Shown: positions 10,822 through 22,251, counted from the stretch's first letter. The stretch is DNA of 64,000 nucleotides from Bidens hawaiensis (GCA_021521415.1 JAIQDT010000231.1:744001-808000); one strand, 5' to 3'. Numbers and translations are program-made. Notes: generated by a model not told the origin, from the sequence alone.

Positions 10822-11584
10822 TATACATACTTATAGACTTCGGAGTACTAAACCACTGCAAGTCCCGAATCTGGATCACTGCAGTGTCTTGAAATGCTTT
10901 CTTTACGGGAATCAGAACACACATGGGCTCGTGTATGACTGGGTAATCGCTTTTCTGCCTATCATTCGAAAAGATATATATGAAGACACGCAAAACTCTT
11001 AAGGAGTTTCCACGTAAAATCAAGTAAAATTAGTTTGTATCACATCTACTTTTACGCACCATAAAAAGTTACCATGACATACAATGATTGTCCTAAAGCC
11101 TTTTAAGCCTAATAACTTCACCAGTTAAGCACACACAATCAGTATATATATCATTTTCCAAGGTTAGATCAATTTTCTGTTAAACATAGCACATTTACTT
11201 AATACGAAGTAATAGACTTGAAAAGTAATTTCATTTCCCATAAAATATTTTCACTTCAGTCACCCCGATCAAGTCAAAGTCTTCAGGTAAACGGCAATCC
11301 TGAAGATCCAATGGATCAACTGGACCGACCACATACAAGTATGTGTCCTTCTAACTAAGTATGACCGACTAATTTTCAGCGACAGAAAGAAAACACATCA
11401 TAACTGCCCCGGTCACTTTCAGTCATCTGGTTAATGGCGACCCTCATTTTCTAAGTAGAAACGAGGACCAAAACATATCCGTGGAAATGTCCATCAAACT
11501 GAGGCAACCGACTAATTTTAAGCAATAATGACATTTTTTTATTTTTATTTTATTTTTTTTTTTTAAATAAACACAAAGACATGG
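9746..11584 (-). other. Spacer between pol and ORF3 (A2)
   Basis: No gene found. It contains the promoter-like module at 10134-10228, a 27-base T run (about 10792-10818) and, at 10800-11060, sequence matching bases 1-240 of A1. Conservation of this non-coding segment between A1 and A2 suggests it is part of the family, not a later insertion. Confidence 0.6.
10134..10228 (-). promoter_or_regulatory. Putative internal promoter ahead of ORF3 (A2)
   Basis: In minus-strand order an array of GCGAAGTT/GCGAACTT-type octamers (10228-10145) is followed directly by CCTATATAAGG (10144-10134), a TATA box about 700 bp before the ORF3 ATG. A1 keeps the same order. This copies the layout of the LTR promoter. 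Activity is inferred. Confidence 0.5.
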
Positions 11585-14347
11585 TTACTCGGGATTGATC
11601 ATCCCGTTCAGCTCAATTAGGTTTTGAAATCTGGATTTATCAAACGCTTTTGTAAACAAATCAGCAAAATTTTCCAGTGTATCAACCTTTTCGATCTTGA
11701 TCAGTTTCTTCTCAGCACAATCCCGTATGAAGTGATGACGAATGTCAATATGCTTAGTTTTACTGTGCTTCACAGGATTGTTAATTACTGAGATGGCGGC
11801 AGTGTTATCAATTAAAATAGGAGTGAGTAAGAAATTCAGACCATAGTCGCGCAATTGTTGCTGAATCCACAAAACCTGAGAGCAGCAGTTGGATGCTGCC
11901 ATGTATTCAGCTTCGCATGTTGAAATTGCAACTGATGTCTGTTTCTTGCACTGCCAGGAAACTAATCTTCCTCCAAGAAACTGACAGCCTCCTGTTGTTG
12001 ACTTCCGACTCTGATTGCATCCTCCATAATCAGAATCTGTATATGCCACCAGTTCAACGTCTCCTCCTTTTGGGTACCACAACCCTAGCTTCGGCTTGCC
12101 TTTGAGATACCGCAAAATCCTCTTCACACCTTTCATGTGAGATTCCTTTGGGTTTGCCTGAAAACGAGCACAAAGACAAACAACAAACATTATATCAGGC
12201 CTAGAAGCAGTTAAATACATTAATGAACCTATTATCGCCCGATACAGAGTTGGGTCCACATCTGCGTCACCATCTGATTCAGTGCCTAATTTGTGATTGA
12301 CGCAGATTGGAGTGTCATATGGAGAACTGTCCTCCATCTTGAATCTCTTGAGCACATCATGAACGTACTTCGTCTGATGAATGAACATCCCGTCCTTCTT
12401 CTGATCAACCTGCAATCCTAGAAAGAAAGTTAGTTCACCCATAGCACTCATCTCGAACCTCTTCTTCATGACAGCCTCAAAATCCTGACACATGGATATT
12501 CTTGATGCAGCAAATATGATGTCATCCACGTAGACTTGAACTAGCAGGAAGTCACTTCCTTCTCTCTTCACAAACAAAGTACTGTCGATCAATCCTCTTT
12601 CAAAACCATTTTCCAGCAAGTAGTCTGATAACGTTGAATACCAGGCACGAGGTGCCTGATGTAATCCATACAGTTCCTTGCTCAACTTGTATACGTGATC
12701 AGGAAAGTCTGGGTCAGGAAAACCCGGAGGTTGCTCAACATACACAACCTCATCAACTTTCCCATTTAGGAACGCGCTCTTCACGTCCAACTGAAATACC
12801 TTCATCTTTTTAAAAGAAGCAAATGCCAAAAACAATCTAATCGCCTCCAACCGGGCTACAGGAGCGAACACCTCATTGTAATCAATACCCTCTTGCTGAT
12901 TAAAACCTTTAACAACCAGCCTCGCCTTATTCCTTATGATAATCCCCTTATCATCTCTCTTGCACTTGAACACCCATTTTGTGCCTATAGCATGCACATT
13001 CTTTGGTTTTTCAACCAAAGTCCAAACTTCCATCTTTTCGAACTGAGCCAACTCTTCTTGCATGGCTTCGACCCACGAGCTGTCCTTTAAAGCCATTTGA
13101 TAATTCTTTGGTTCAATATGGCTTATAAAGCAGGAGTACAAACATTCGTTCAGTATACCCGTTTCCTTAATGCTTGTATAAACACAGGTGTGCTCATTCA
13201 AGCTTCTTCTGGTTTGTACACCGGTGGACACATCCCCTAGAACATTCTCCAAAGGGTGATCTTTGTGAATTCTCGTGGTCGGAACAGATCCGACATGCAA
13301 ATTATCTTCCAAATTTGAAGAGATCTCATCTATGGTCGTTTCTGGCTGAGAGTGAAAAGGATTAATAAATTCATCTTCAGTTGAGGCCGCAGGGGTACCG
13401 ATAGTGTTTGATGTGGAAGGTTGAGATTTCTCAATCAGATGTCGTTGCAATAGATTCTCTTCCTCATCAAGTATCATCTTCGTCACAGCTCTTTCGTCTT
13501 CTTCAGAAATTTCCAAATCAGGTACGTTAAACGACCTAAAAAGCTTAACATAGTCGAAAAGCTCAGCAGGTCCATTGCTTGGTTTTGGCGATTGGTAACT
13601 AGTAATGTCGGTGTTACAAACCACCTCCACCTTGCAAGTCGAAGTATTGAAGACCCGTCTGTTGGGAGTCCCAACTACATAACCGACTAAGATTCCTTCA
13701 TCGGCTACTTCACCAAATTTCGAATTAGTCTTCAAAATCGAACAAGGAGACCCAAATGGTTCAAGACCGCACAAGTTGGGCTTCCTTCCATGCATAAGCT
13801 CGTAACAAGTTTTTCCAGGTCTCTTAACGGTTAACACCCTATTCAGAACATAGCAGGCTGTAGCAACTGCTTCAGCCCAGAACATCACAGGAAGCTTCGA
13901 GTCTGCCAGCATAGTTCTGGCTCCTTCAATTAACGTTCGGTTCTTCCTTTCAGCCACTCCATTCTGTTGCGGAGTATACGGAGCGCTGTATTGATGTTCA
14001 ATTCCTTTCTGAAGACAGAAGATTTCCATTTCAAAGTTCTTGAACTCTGTCCCATTGTCACTTCTGATGTATTTAACTGATTTACTCATGACGTTCTCAA
14101 CCTTAGTAATTAGATTCTTCACCATTTGAGCCGTCTCATCTTTAGATTTCAGAAAATATACCCACGAATATCGCGAGTAGTCATCAGTGATCACCAAGCA
14201 GTAAGAGGTACCTCCTAGACTTTTTACATTCACGGGACCGAAGAGATCCATATGAAGTAGTTCTAGAGTACCGGCAATAGAGTTAATCTTCTTGGTGAGA
14301 TGGGATTTCTTGTGTTGCTTTCCCTTCTTGCATGCTATACATTTGTC
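11585..14347 (-). pseudogene. pol: Copia pol, integrase-RT-RNase H part of A2
   Basis: The open frame has an 888-residue stretch from MDLFGPV (14251), and actually continues from the stop at 14348-14350. Integrase core: Asp in MDLFGPV, RSDNGTEFKN, and the Glu in VAERKNRTLIEGART form the D,D-35-E set. Reverse transcriptase follows, with [28 protein letters not shown] and the catalytic YVDD ([12 protein letters not shown]). RNase H comes last: Asp in AYTDSDYGGC, Glu in STCEAEYMAAS, Asp in LIDNTAA. Integrase before RT is the Copia order. It ends at NGMINPE. The only damage seen is the TAA at 14348-14350 separating it from the protease part, so this copy would need readthrough or trans-complementation. 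Confidence 0.93.
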
Positions 14348-14932
14348 TTAAAAGTTAAAACTTTTTAAGGGAACGCCCATCACAAGCCCATTCTTGACAA
14401 TGAAGTTCATCTTCCGAAGATGAATATGTCCCATTCTCCTGTGCCACAATTCTGATTCTGATTCGCTTGCTTTTGTCATTAAACAAGATTCTCCGGTGGC
14501 CATTTCAGTAGACCTCATGTCCATCACATATGTATTCGTTTCACGTGGAGCTTTCATTACTATCCATTCGTCTGGTATCTGAAAACCAGGCTTCAATACT
14601 ATCGCTTCATTCTTCGTGAAATGGACAGTGTAATCTTTATCACAAATCTGCGACACACTCAGCAGATTGTGCTTTAATTCCTCCACAAAATTCACATTCT
14701 CCAGTGTCATTCTCCCATTCGACACTGTTCCTCTACCAGTAATCCTTCCTCCGCTCTCACCAGCAAAACTAACTCTTGCTCCCTGAACAGGTTTTAAGTC
14801 TTGCAACAAGTGTTTGTTGCCCGTCATGTGCCGGGAACAGCCGCTATCTACAATCCAAAGACTGTTGGCAGCCCTGTTCAACTGTTCCTGCACAATAAAA
14901 CAAAGAGTTAGAATCTTGGGACCCAAGACCAA
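14348..14932 (-). pseudogene. pol: Copia pol, protease and pre-integrase part of A2
   Basis: Same frame as the downstream pol segment. The aspartic protease active site reads WIVDSGCSRHMTG (Asp about residue 29). A GAG-pre-integrase domain follows, with the His pair in ELWHRRMGH; the partner CIACKKGKQHK lies just after the stop, so the TAA at 14348-14350 falls inside the HHCC zinc-binding domain. The sequence around it (NF, TAA, DKC) suggests one base change of a Glu codon. This frame is -1 relative to gag and overlaps it by 25 nt. No ATG starts it, so it must be reached by frameshifting, splicing, or a lost base. Confidence 0.9.
14884..14912 (-). other. gag-pol junction with acceptor-like sequence
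   Basis: The gag stop TAA is followed on the minus strand by CTCTTTGTTTTATTGTGCAG and then GAACAG in the pol frame. The U-rich tract plus TGCAG looks like a plant 3' splice site and resembles the one before ORF3. I see no convincing -1 slippery heptamer. Whether an intron, a frameshift or a mutation joins the frames is open. Confidence 0.35.
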
Positions 14933-17532
14933 TTGGTCTTGGATCGATACGTCCCGTACCCTGGCTTTCTCAAGTTAGCATCAGGATAATTTCTGTAAGT
15001 CCTGTTAGGAAATCTCCTTGCAGATTGAGTGTAATGCCTCCCAAACCTATATGAATTGAAAGTGTTATATCTTGTGGTTTGGTTGAAAAACTGAGGTTTG
15101 TTTTTATAAAAACTTGAATTAGTTACATTTTGGCACTTTGAAAAGTTTTCATTTTTAGCAGTAACAAAATGACGCTTATCCTCAGTTTTATTTGGCCTCA
15201 CACCTCTGAATCTCGGCTTCAGAGGGCAATCTGCAACTAGATGTCCTAATTTGTTACATCTAAAGCAACACCGACTCTCCTTTTTCTTGTCAAATGTTGG
15301 TTTGGATGTAGAGGCAGTGTTACCAGCCATTCGTTTCACATAAGGTGGGACGTACGGATTGAGTGGAGAACTCTTTTTAGAAATTTTATTTTTATCTCCA
15401 CCGGTGGGTAACCCTACCTTCTCTTTTGTCTGACCAGATTCAGACAACTTATCCGATTCCGATGAGACTGGACTCGAGACAGAAACTTTCACATTTGAAA
15501 CAGGCGAACTCGTTTCGCCACAGCTAACACTTGGTTCTATATTTGTAACCTTGATGGGAGTTGTCTGAGTAACCTCGAAATCAACAGATTTCTGAACACT
15601 CGGATTATAAGTATAGTTGTGGTTAAAGGTTGGTGGAACCTCGTGATAACCGATTCCTCCCCTCTTTGCAGAGGTACCTTGATCACTCACGAGGTGATCA
15701 AGGATGGCCGAGGAATTCCTGAACTGCTCAAGTTTGCGGTTCAGTTCCACCACCTTCACCTGGTGGTCAGCAATCTGTTTATCCCGATCAGCAATCAATT
15801 TAGTTTTTTCTTCTAAAACTTCATAACTAAGATCAATTATTTCAATTTTCTCAGCAAGTTTAGTTTTTAAGCTTTGAATGTCTTTTTCACATGCTTTTAT
15901 TTTAATTTTATAACTGTTTTCTCTTGCTTTCGTAAAATGGTGATCTTCTTTAATAGTTTTAAAATCAGCATCTAAACGGACGTACTGATCAGTTATTGTT
16001 GTTAGTTGCTCAGACAAATTCTCACAATTAGTACAAATATTCTTATTACTTACCTCGGAGCGATTATCCTTGTCATCTGCCATGAAAGCGGTTTCTTCTT
16101 CAGTAGCTTTCTCATTTCCATCAACCTTCTCACATTCTTCAACCTCAGCCTCAGCCATGTTCGCCTGCTCACCAGATTCATTTGAATGCAGGTTCCAGTT
16201 GTACTCACCTGCTTCTCTGGTCAACATGGCATTAATCTCTATGTTAACTCCAAAGTGTTGTGTAGGCCGACCTTGTCCTCGTTCAACCCTCTCATTTCTA
16301 CATTCTTTGGCAAAGTGCCCATATTGTTGACAATTATAGCACCTTACCTTAGATTTGTCGAATCCAGGCCTACCACCAACAAACTTTCTCCCAGTTTTCT
16401 TCATAAACCGTTTAACTCGCCTCACAATCATTGCCATTTGCCATTGCAAATCCATCTCCTCCAGATCATCAGCATCGATCTGGTCGTAATCCTCATCCAG
16501 AACAGCAGGGTCCACAATCTTCCCCTGGATGTAGTTTTCGTAGGAAGCAATAAATGATGCATAGACTGCAAACTGCTCTTCAGCAGATTTTACACTCATA
16601 GGCATCTTGGAATAATTATTGCTTGAGGCATTTGCAGAGAAACCACTTGTGGATGCTTGAGGCTTTGAAGTACTTGATCCTCCAGCAACGAAACAGACAT
16701 CACCGTTCAAGTTCACAGAAACGTTTCCTTCATGAGAAGAGTCAGAACCTGACTCCCCTTTTGAGTAAAAAGCAGCAGATTCAGGCCTCGAACTTGAGCC
16801 TGAGTTAACCTTTGCACCATACATACCAGGGTCTTGTATCTGATCTGTTGGTGTTTCTTTTCGAACCATATTAAGCTCATAAGTTCTGAGCTTGTTTACT
16901 GCCGTTTCCAGATCATAATTAGGAAAGTCTCTGTCTTCCCTCATAAGAACGGTGTACATTTCCCACTTCGGTGGGAGAGCATCGAGAAGCTTTTCAACGA
17001 TCTCTTCTTCTCGGTAAGCAATCGAATAATTGTTAAGCTCTGTCATTAGATGATAGTATCTGGTGATAATATCATCCAGTGATTCGTTCTTCAAATATTT
17101 GAAGACGGAGAACTGGGTCTTCAAAAGTTTAATCTTTGATGCACGGATACCCACGTTCCCCTCGAATCTATTTTCAAGAGCATCCGAAAGCTCTCTCGCA
17201 GAAGTGTACTTTCGGAACGTATGGAGAACCTCTTGAGGAAGTGCCATTGTTATAGCTGCATGGGCCTTGCTCTCGGCCTCATACATTTTCTTTTCTTCGT
17301 CCTCCATTTTGCTGTACTTCTTAACCACATCACGACCTTCGTATTGCATAGTTGGAGGGATATATCCATCCTGGATGCACACCCACATTTTTGCATCCTG
17401 ATATTTAATGTATTGGATGAATCTGTCCTTCCATGCCACGAAGTCAGTTCCTTTCATCAACCTCGGGGCCTTAGTGGCTGACCCCGCTTCTACTTCCATC
17501 TTGACTAAATCGGAGATGTTAATTGACGACAT
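14908..17532 (-). CDS. gag: Copia gag (874 aa) of A2
   Basis: Capsid-type protein of a large SIRE-like element. Starts MSSINISDLVKMEVEAG. A DUF4219-like segment (APRLMKGTDFVAWKDRF, about 24-40) and a UBN2-type gag core (ALENRFEGN ... YYHLMTELNN, about 115-230) come first. A CCHC zinc knuckle, CYNCQQYGHFAKEC, lies at about 398-411. A long Lys/Glu coiled coil (about 500-620) precedes a second knuckle, CFRCNKLGHLVADC, at about 755-768. The Arg/Tyr/Asn-rich tail ends WSWVPRF. Uninterrupted and long, as expected for the Maximus/SIRE lineage. Its last 25 nt overlap the pol frame. Likely role: packaging of element RNA in cytoplasmic particles. Confidence 0.93.
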   Translation of the reverse strand: MSSINISDLVKMEVEAGSATKAPRLMKGTDFVAWKDRFIQYIKYQDAKMWVCIQDGYIPPTMQYEGRDVVKKYSKMEDEEKKMYEAESKAHAAITMALPQEVLHTFRKYTSARELSDALENRFEGNVGIRASKIKLLKTQFSVFKYLKNESLDDIITRYYHLMTELNNYSIAYREEEIVEKLLDALPPKWEMYTVLMREDRDFPNYDLETAVNKLRTYELNMVRKETPTDQIQDPGMYGAKVNSGSSSRPESAAFYSKGESGSDSSHEGNVSVNLNGDVCFVAGGSSTSKPQASTSGFSANASSNNYSKMPMSVKSAEEQFAVYASFIASYENYIQGKIVDPAVLDEDYDQIDADDLEEMDLQWQMAMIVRRVKRFMKKTGRKFVGGRPGFDKSKVRCYNCQQYGHFAKECRNERVERGQGRPTQHFGVNIEINAMLTREAGEYNWNLHSNESGEQANMAEAEVEECEKVDGNEKATEEETAFMADDKDNRSEVSNKNICTNCENLSEQLTTITDQYVRLDADFKTIKEDHHFTKARENSYKIKIKACEKDIQSLKTKLAEKIEIIDLSYEVLEEKTKLIADRDKQIADHQVKVVELNRKLEQFRNSSAILDHLVSDQGTSAKRGGIGYHEVPPTFNHNYTYNPSVQKSVDFEVTQTTPIKVTNIEPSVSCGETSSPVSNVKVSVSSPVSSESDKLSESGQTKEKVGLPTGGDKNKISKKSSPLNPYVPPYVKRMAGNTASTSKPTFDKKKESRCCFRCNKLGHLVADCPLKPRFRGVRPNKTEDKRHFVTAKNENFSKCQNVTNSSFYKNKPQFFNQTTRYNTFNSYRFGRHYTQSARRFPNRTYRNYPDANLRKPGYGTYRSKTNWSWVPRF

Positions 17533-17585
17533 CTTTGCGAAAACCCGAAAACCCGAAAATTAAAAAAAAATCTTCCAAATAGCAC

Positions 17586-17880
17586 AGTAGGCGAAGTTAA
17601 GAATAACTTCGCTTGAAAGTTAACTTCGCTGGAAAGTGTAACTTCGCTGGGCCTTAAATTCGCTTGACTGGGCGAAGTTAAGAATAACTTCGCTTAGAAT
17701 GAGCGAACTTAGGAGGTAAGCGAACTTGGGAGGTAAGCGAAGTTGAGGATAACTTCGCTTAGGCGAACTTAGGAGGTAGGCGAAGTTGTGGTTAACTTCG
17801 CTTAATCCTTATATCTTCGCCGAAACCCTACTTCCAGTGACGGCAACTTCGCCTGAAGAACGGTAACTTCGCCCGATGAA
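17586..17880 (-). repeat. GCGAAGTT palindromic array in the gag leader (A2)
   Basis: About fifteen GCGAAGTT/AACTTCGC and GCGAACTT octamers in roughly 290 bp, several as palindromes (GCGAAGTTaagaatAACTTCGC occurs twice). Located between the PBS and the gag ATG. A3 keeps part of this leader at 24055-24210. Confidence 0.88.
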
Positions 17881-18060
17881 CAAGGAAACTGTTCAGATCT
17901 GATTTCGTCAATCTAGCAGTTTCCGATCGATGTAATGGCTTGAAAATGACTGTCAAACACGAGTATAACACAATCCCAATAAAAACGTGTCCCGCGAATA
18001 GGTCAAACGAGACGTTTTCTACACCCGCGTGAAATCCCGAACCTCACAATCGAGCCGATG

Positions 18061-18072
18061 GCTCTGATACCA
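18061..18072 (-). other. Primer binding site of A2
   Basis: Minus-strand TGGTATCAGAGC two bases after the 5' LTR, followed by CATCGG; complementary to initiator methionine tRNA. Confidence 0.9.
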
Positions 18073-18074
18073 AT

Positions 18075-18561
18075 TGTAGGCTCCTGGACGGATCGTACAC
18101 GGGATGTCGCTATCTGCGCAGGTGCGGAATCCCTGCGTAGGTAGATACGAGTGCAGAATATGTATAAATCAAACACACGAGCAATGAACGAACACGTTAT
18201 ATTAATAACCGAACCCGTGACTCGAGATCACTATTACAGACTCTAAAACACGTAACTCACTGATACACGAAAATGAACTTGCTCTCTAAACGCTCAACTG
18301 ATCAACCCTAAACTGTTACGGCTGAACAGTTTAAATAAGCACGACAACTTCGCCTCAGGCGAAGTTGTCTATAACTTCGCTTGTTCAACAAGTTCGCCCG
18401 AGCGAACTTGTTGACAACTTCGCTTGTTTGACAAGTTCGCCTAAGCGAACTTGTTGACAACTTCGCACATACAAAAACATAAACATAATCATAAACATAA
18501 TTACATTACAGACTCGATTACAAATGGTAGACTATGAACTACTGACACACATGTACCAACA
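18075..18561 (-). repeat. 5' LTR of A2 (487 bp)
   Basis: The driving LTR of A2. In transcription order: TGTTGGTACATG; nine octamers in about 125 bp (18475-18346); a degenerate TATA box TTATTTAAA (18338-18331); and the U5 stem-loop at 18137-18117. It ends CCTACA just before the PBS. Confidence 0.95.
18117..18137 (-). other. U5 stem-loop with GATTCCGCA loop (A2)
   Basis: Stem CGCAGG / CCTGCG around the loop GATTCCGCA (reads TGCGGAATC on the plus strand, 18123-18131). Outer TATCT/AGATA pairing (18111-18147) extends it. It ends 42 nt before the LTR end. The identical copy in the 3' LTR is at 6132-6152. Confidence 0.7.
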
Positions 18562-18566
18562 AAACC

Positions 18567-18870
18567 TTTGAAAATGTCGTGACGCAAGCTGGTGTGGTAG
18601 CTTTTAAATTGGTCAGAAATAGTTTGTTGAGTATGCCCGGGGAATCATCTAGTATAAAACAAACTAATCATGAAACAGGGTATAGGATGTACAACGAATT
18701 AAACGTGCGCTCCTTACAACTTAAACTGATACTGCGATTAGCTTTAGTTCCGAACGAACAATATACTATGAACCTTCGCCAGAGTATGGGAAATGTAATT
18801 ATTATCATATAAGGGAATATCAAACAAAGGTATGTCATAAAAGCAGGAAGATTGTACACGATGCCTGTAG
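18567..18870 (+). pseudogene. Ty3/gypsy gag, C-terminal remnant of G1
   Basis: Continuation of the gag interrupted by A2. Around 18775-18860 one frame reads PEYGKCNYYHIREYQTKVC, a decayed counterpart of the gypsy knuckle region with a CNYHH segment and spaced cysteines. Frameshifted and full of stops. Confidence 0.5.
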
Positions 18871-19089
18871 CTGTGAAACCATTATGTGCACTGAAAACCG
18901 ACTGTTCTAACCTCACCATTCACAGTTACCCCAACTGTAACCAACTCACTCATAACCTATGATAAACCATCTAGCTTTTTATGAGTGTGCCAGTATAAGA
19001 AGCTCCAAAAAGAGCTGTCCCAGGTTAAACCAAGAACAAACATCGACGTTAACTCGACTAGAGGCCGTATTCAGTGATTGGAATAGATA

Positions 19090-19210
19090 AAACACGACAA
19101 GAGCTAAATATGGTGAAGGATACATTCGTAAATACTTCCGTTTCATTGTTATATGTATTGATAGAAGTCCTATTCCATCTAACTTCTTACCCTTGAGAAA
19201 ATATATAACA
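19090..19210 (+). pseudogene. Ty3/gypsy protease remnant of G1
   Basis: One frame gives RQELNMVKDTFVNTSVSLL, resembling the conserved start of the gypsy protease domain; the expected D-S/T-G-A active site has decayed. Identified by eye. Confidence 0.45.
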
Positions 19211-20550
19211 GTTAGTAATTTAATAGATCCCTATACTCACGATCCTCCCAAGATAAGACTATAAGTGTTAACCATACTGTTCAAAACTGCCCTCTCAACC
19301 TAAACAACTAGCTATTCCCTGTCGATGTACTCCCGGTGAAAGTGAGGAGTCGTTATGTGATAGTCAGTATGGACTAGTTAATTGAGTTCAAACGGAGGTT
19401 ACATATGGAGATTGGGTGGAATTGTTAAACAATCATAACAGTGAAAACCGACGAGATACTTTAATACAAGAACCGAAACTTGAACTTCAACCTTTTATAG
19501 CCTCATGATCGAGTATGAATGAGGAAATGTCATTCTAAATGTTTGGTTAGGCCGAGTACTAGAGCAAGGTATAAAGATGTAAGGGAAGTTTATGGATGAA
19601 CTGTGTGAGAAAGTTTATAATCACATGTGTTGTAAAGGTGTACCCTATGTTAAGTTAAGATGGGATATAAAAAAACCTTCGGGAATGTTACAATAGCTTG
19701 AAATACCCTATGGAGGGGGGAAAATTACTATGGACTTCTTAACACTCATTCCTAAAACGTGCGGGGAAAGAAATGTAATCTGAATGATAGTTCACTAACT
19801 GAACCAATCTACATGCATCCTTTCGATCTATAACAATTGCACAACTGAAAAACTTACCTTATGTTAACAAAAATCGTATCCCGACATAGTGAGATTATCT
19901 TAGTTATTTTAGATCGAGAAAACCACTTCACGTGTTATTCTTGGTGGGTTGTGTATGAAACTTTAGATCCCTAATCGACCTGAACACGTCTATAGACCTC
20001 TAACAAACAATCAACCCAAATAAACTGTTCAAACATTAGAGGAACGTGAAACCGGTAATTTCAATCCTCGTACATTAACAATCATTGTAATAATATACAA
20101 GCGGTTATATACTACATTATACGAGCAAGAATATAAATCGCCACCTTATTCAATTGAAAATTGGCGACCCCCGAAATAAAAATTCCGAATCGATTTTGGA
20201 AACCATAAATAAAGCTCGTAATATCACAAACAAACTGAAAGCCGTTTGATGCTAACCAGAGGACTATATAGACATATGTGAGAATATGACGATTCTTGAA
20301 GGGTGTTAGTTGAGTTAATGAAACCGACGAGTTAACTTGAAAATACATGGAACTATACAAAAATTGCCTTGAAGGTTAACCACGTATTAAACAAAATTAT
20401 CTCAATCCCGATATTTAATATATATCGAATCAGAACGAGTGCCTTACTGATAGGACGAAATTAGTACCACCTGAAAACTTGTATACAACTAAACTCTATA
20501 AAGGAACCCGTGAAAATGTTAAACGGGGAAAATCAAACAGTTAAGACTCA
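19211..20550 (+). other. Decayed pol interior of G1
   Basis: I recognise no RT, RNase H or integrase motif here. At 1.3 kb it is too short for an intact pol interior, so most of these domains were deleted or have decayed beyond reading by eye. Confidence 0.4.
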
Positions 20551-20554
20551 ATAA

Positions 20555-20713
20555 AATTTCATTGAATAAGTTCGGTGGAACCCACAATGGGGAATCAAAC
20601 GTGTTCGGAAACAGAAGAACAAATTGCGAAACAGATACTTATAAACTTTTCCCCTAAAAGGGCGTAATTGGCATATTGAATTTCGGGGACGAAATTTCTT
20701 AACTAGGGGAGAA
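20555..20713 (+). pseudogene. End of gypsy pol (chromodomain-like) and polypurine tract of G1
   Basis: One frame reads VRWNPQWGIKRV and later ISGTKFLN, matching the usual C-terminal end of chromovirus pol (VRWN..G.E.TWE, then ISGTKF). The purine tract AGGGGAGAA then precedes the LTR TGTGACG at 20714. Confidence 0.65.
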
Positions 20714-22251
20714 TGTGACGTTCGTGACAAAAATCGAGTATGCCTTAACAATTGTTTATCGAATAAGTGATTAACCGCTTATTGTGTATCGAACAAAAGA
20801 ATAACCGAATGGGTATGGTTATGACCCAGATATCTCGGGGGGCCATCTTTAGGTGATGTACGTCTATTATAAGCCAACGACATATAGATATTAAGACCTT
20901 AGTATGATAGCAAACTAGTTAAACGAAAACATGCTCGTTTAACTACCTGCTATGGATTTAAGCGCGAAAGATAGTTCCAAAACAAGCATTCTATCATCCG
21001 TTAAGCCAAAAAAGATTTATCAAACACTTGTTGGGGATGTTTTAAGCTATCCGTGAAAATATTTTCAATTTTTAGAAACAAATGGTATGTTTTTCTAAAT
21101 TTATCCTAAAATTTTTTTAAAAATATGGTTTGATCACACACAAGGCTAGGAACCTGGTTTGATAGTGTTTTTGGCCATAAACATGGATTAGAGGGTTTAA
21201 ACGAAGTTTTTACGGTTTAAAAGTTCGGTTTAGGAACCTAACCGAAACCCTAACTTTCAGGGCTGGTCTCTTGATGATACATGCTTGGTTTGTGATATAG
21301 GACCTGTACCTAGATTACATCGAAGCACAAGAACACAGAAATTTAATTAAGAAAGCGAAAACGAACCAAAACCGCAAAGGTAATGCCGATTTACTCAATT
21401 ACGGGATTTTTAGGTTAAGGTTATGATATACATATTGTTAGGTCATGAAATTGTGCAGGGACATTAGGGACCATATCATTAAGTTCCTGTCCAGATTTGG
21501 TAATTTTTCGACCATCCGAGAATATTTGGCGTATTTATTACCAATTTTGGGCGTATATTTGGTAAAAATACTTAATGTACTGGAAAAATTATGAAATTTT
21601 TTAGGTAACTCAGATTTGATATATTATGATCACATATGAAGTTTTGGGTCACTTGGAAAACTCTAGTTATGTTTTTTGCAATTGCTTTTTTTTGGATTTT
21701 AATAGTCGTTTTGGCTCGAAAATGGTATTTGGGAAGATTGTTAGCTTATGGAATTGCTACAGGTTATTTTGGGAAGCGTTTTGATTACTTAGAAATTTTG
21801 GTGGATTTTTCGAAAATTACTTGATATAAACAGATGATTTTCGGGCTAAATATAGCATATAAAATGAGTTTTTATAAATTTATAAATCAGTAAATAATTC
21901 CAGAAATATTTTTATAAAATCTAAATATTTTATTTGATAAGTTTCTAAATTTTCATTATTTAATGATTAACGGATAATTAATTATGCTAATTTGAAGATT
22001 AAACAAATTCAATTATGACGAAAACCGGCAAGTCCGTGATTAACGATCTGTTGGGATATTAGAACATCAAAAACAATCAAGAAGCTTATTTTCAGATTAA
22101 TTATGTAAAAACAAACTTTTTGTGAGACATTCAGACAATTTGGGTAGATTGTGCGCGTTTTTCTCCAACTCAAACTGAATAAACGGAAACGAGCCCCGCA
22201 GCAAATCTAGACCCCCAAATTGTGATCTTTCTTTATAACTTAATTATTTTA

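Larger units (their letters stand above)
6090..18561 (-). mobile_element. Copia (SIRE/Maximus-like) element A2, nearly complete and young
   Basis: 12.5-kb minus-strand element flanked by the 5-bp TSD AAACC (6085-6089 and 18562-18566). The two 487-bp LTRs differ at only three positions that I can find, two of them C-to-T/G-to-A changes, so the insertion is recent. In transcription order: 5' LTR (18561-18075), PBS, array-rich leader, gag, pol, 2.1-kb spacer, ORF3, polypurine tract, 3' LTR (6576-6090). Coding damage is slight: one stop in pol and one in ORF3, plus a gag-pol frame change that may be natural. It sits inside the gag of G1. Confidence 0.95.

Noticed and set aside
15619..17481. Plus-strand open frames across gag of A2
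   Set aside because: Antisense shadows of an intact gag with clear zinc knuckles.
17586..17880. CRISPR-like reading of the short repeats
   Set aside because: Repeats are 8 bp, in both orientations, irregularly spaced and without unique spacers of constant length; the context is a plant retrotransposon.
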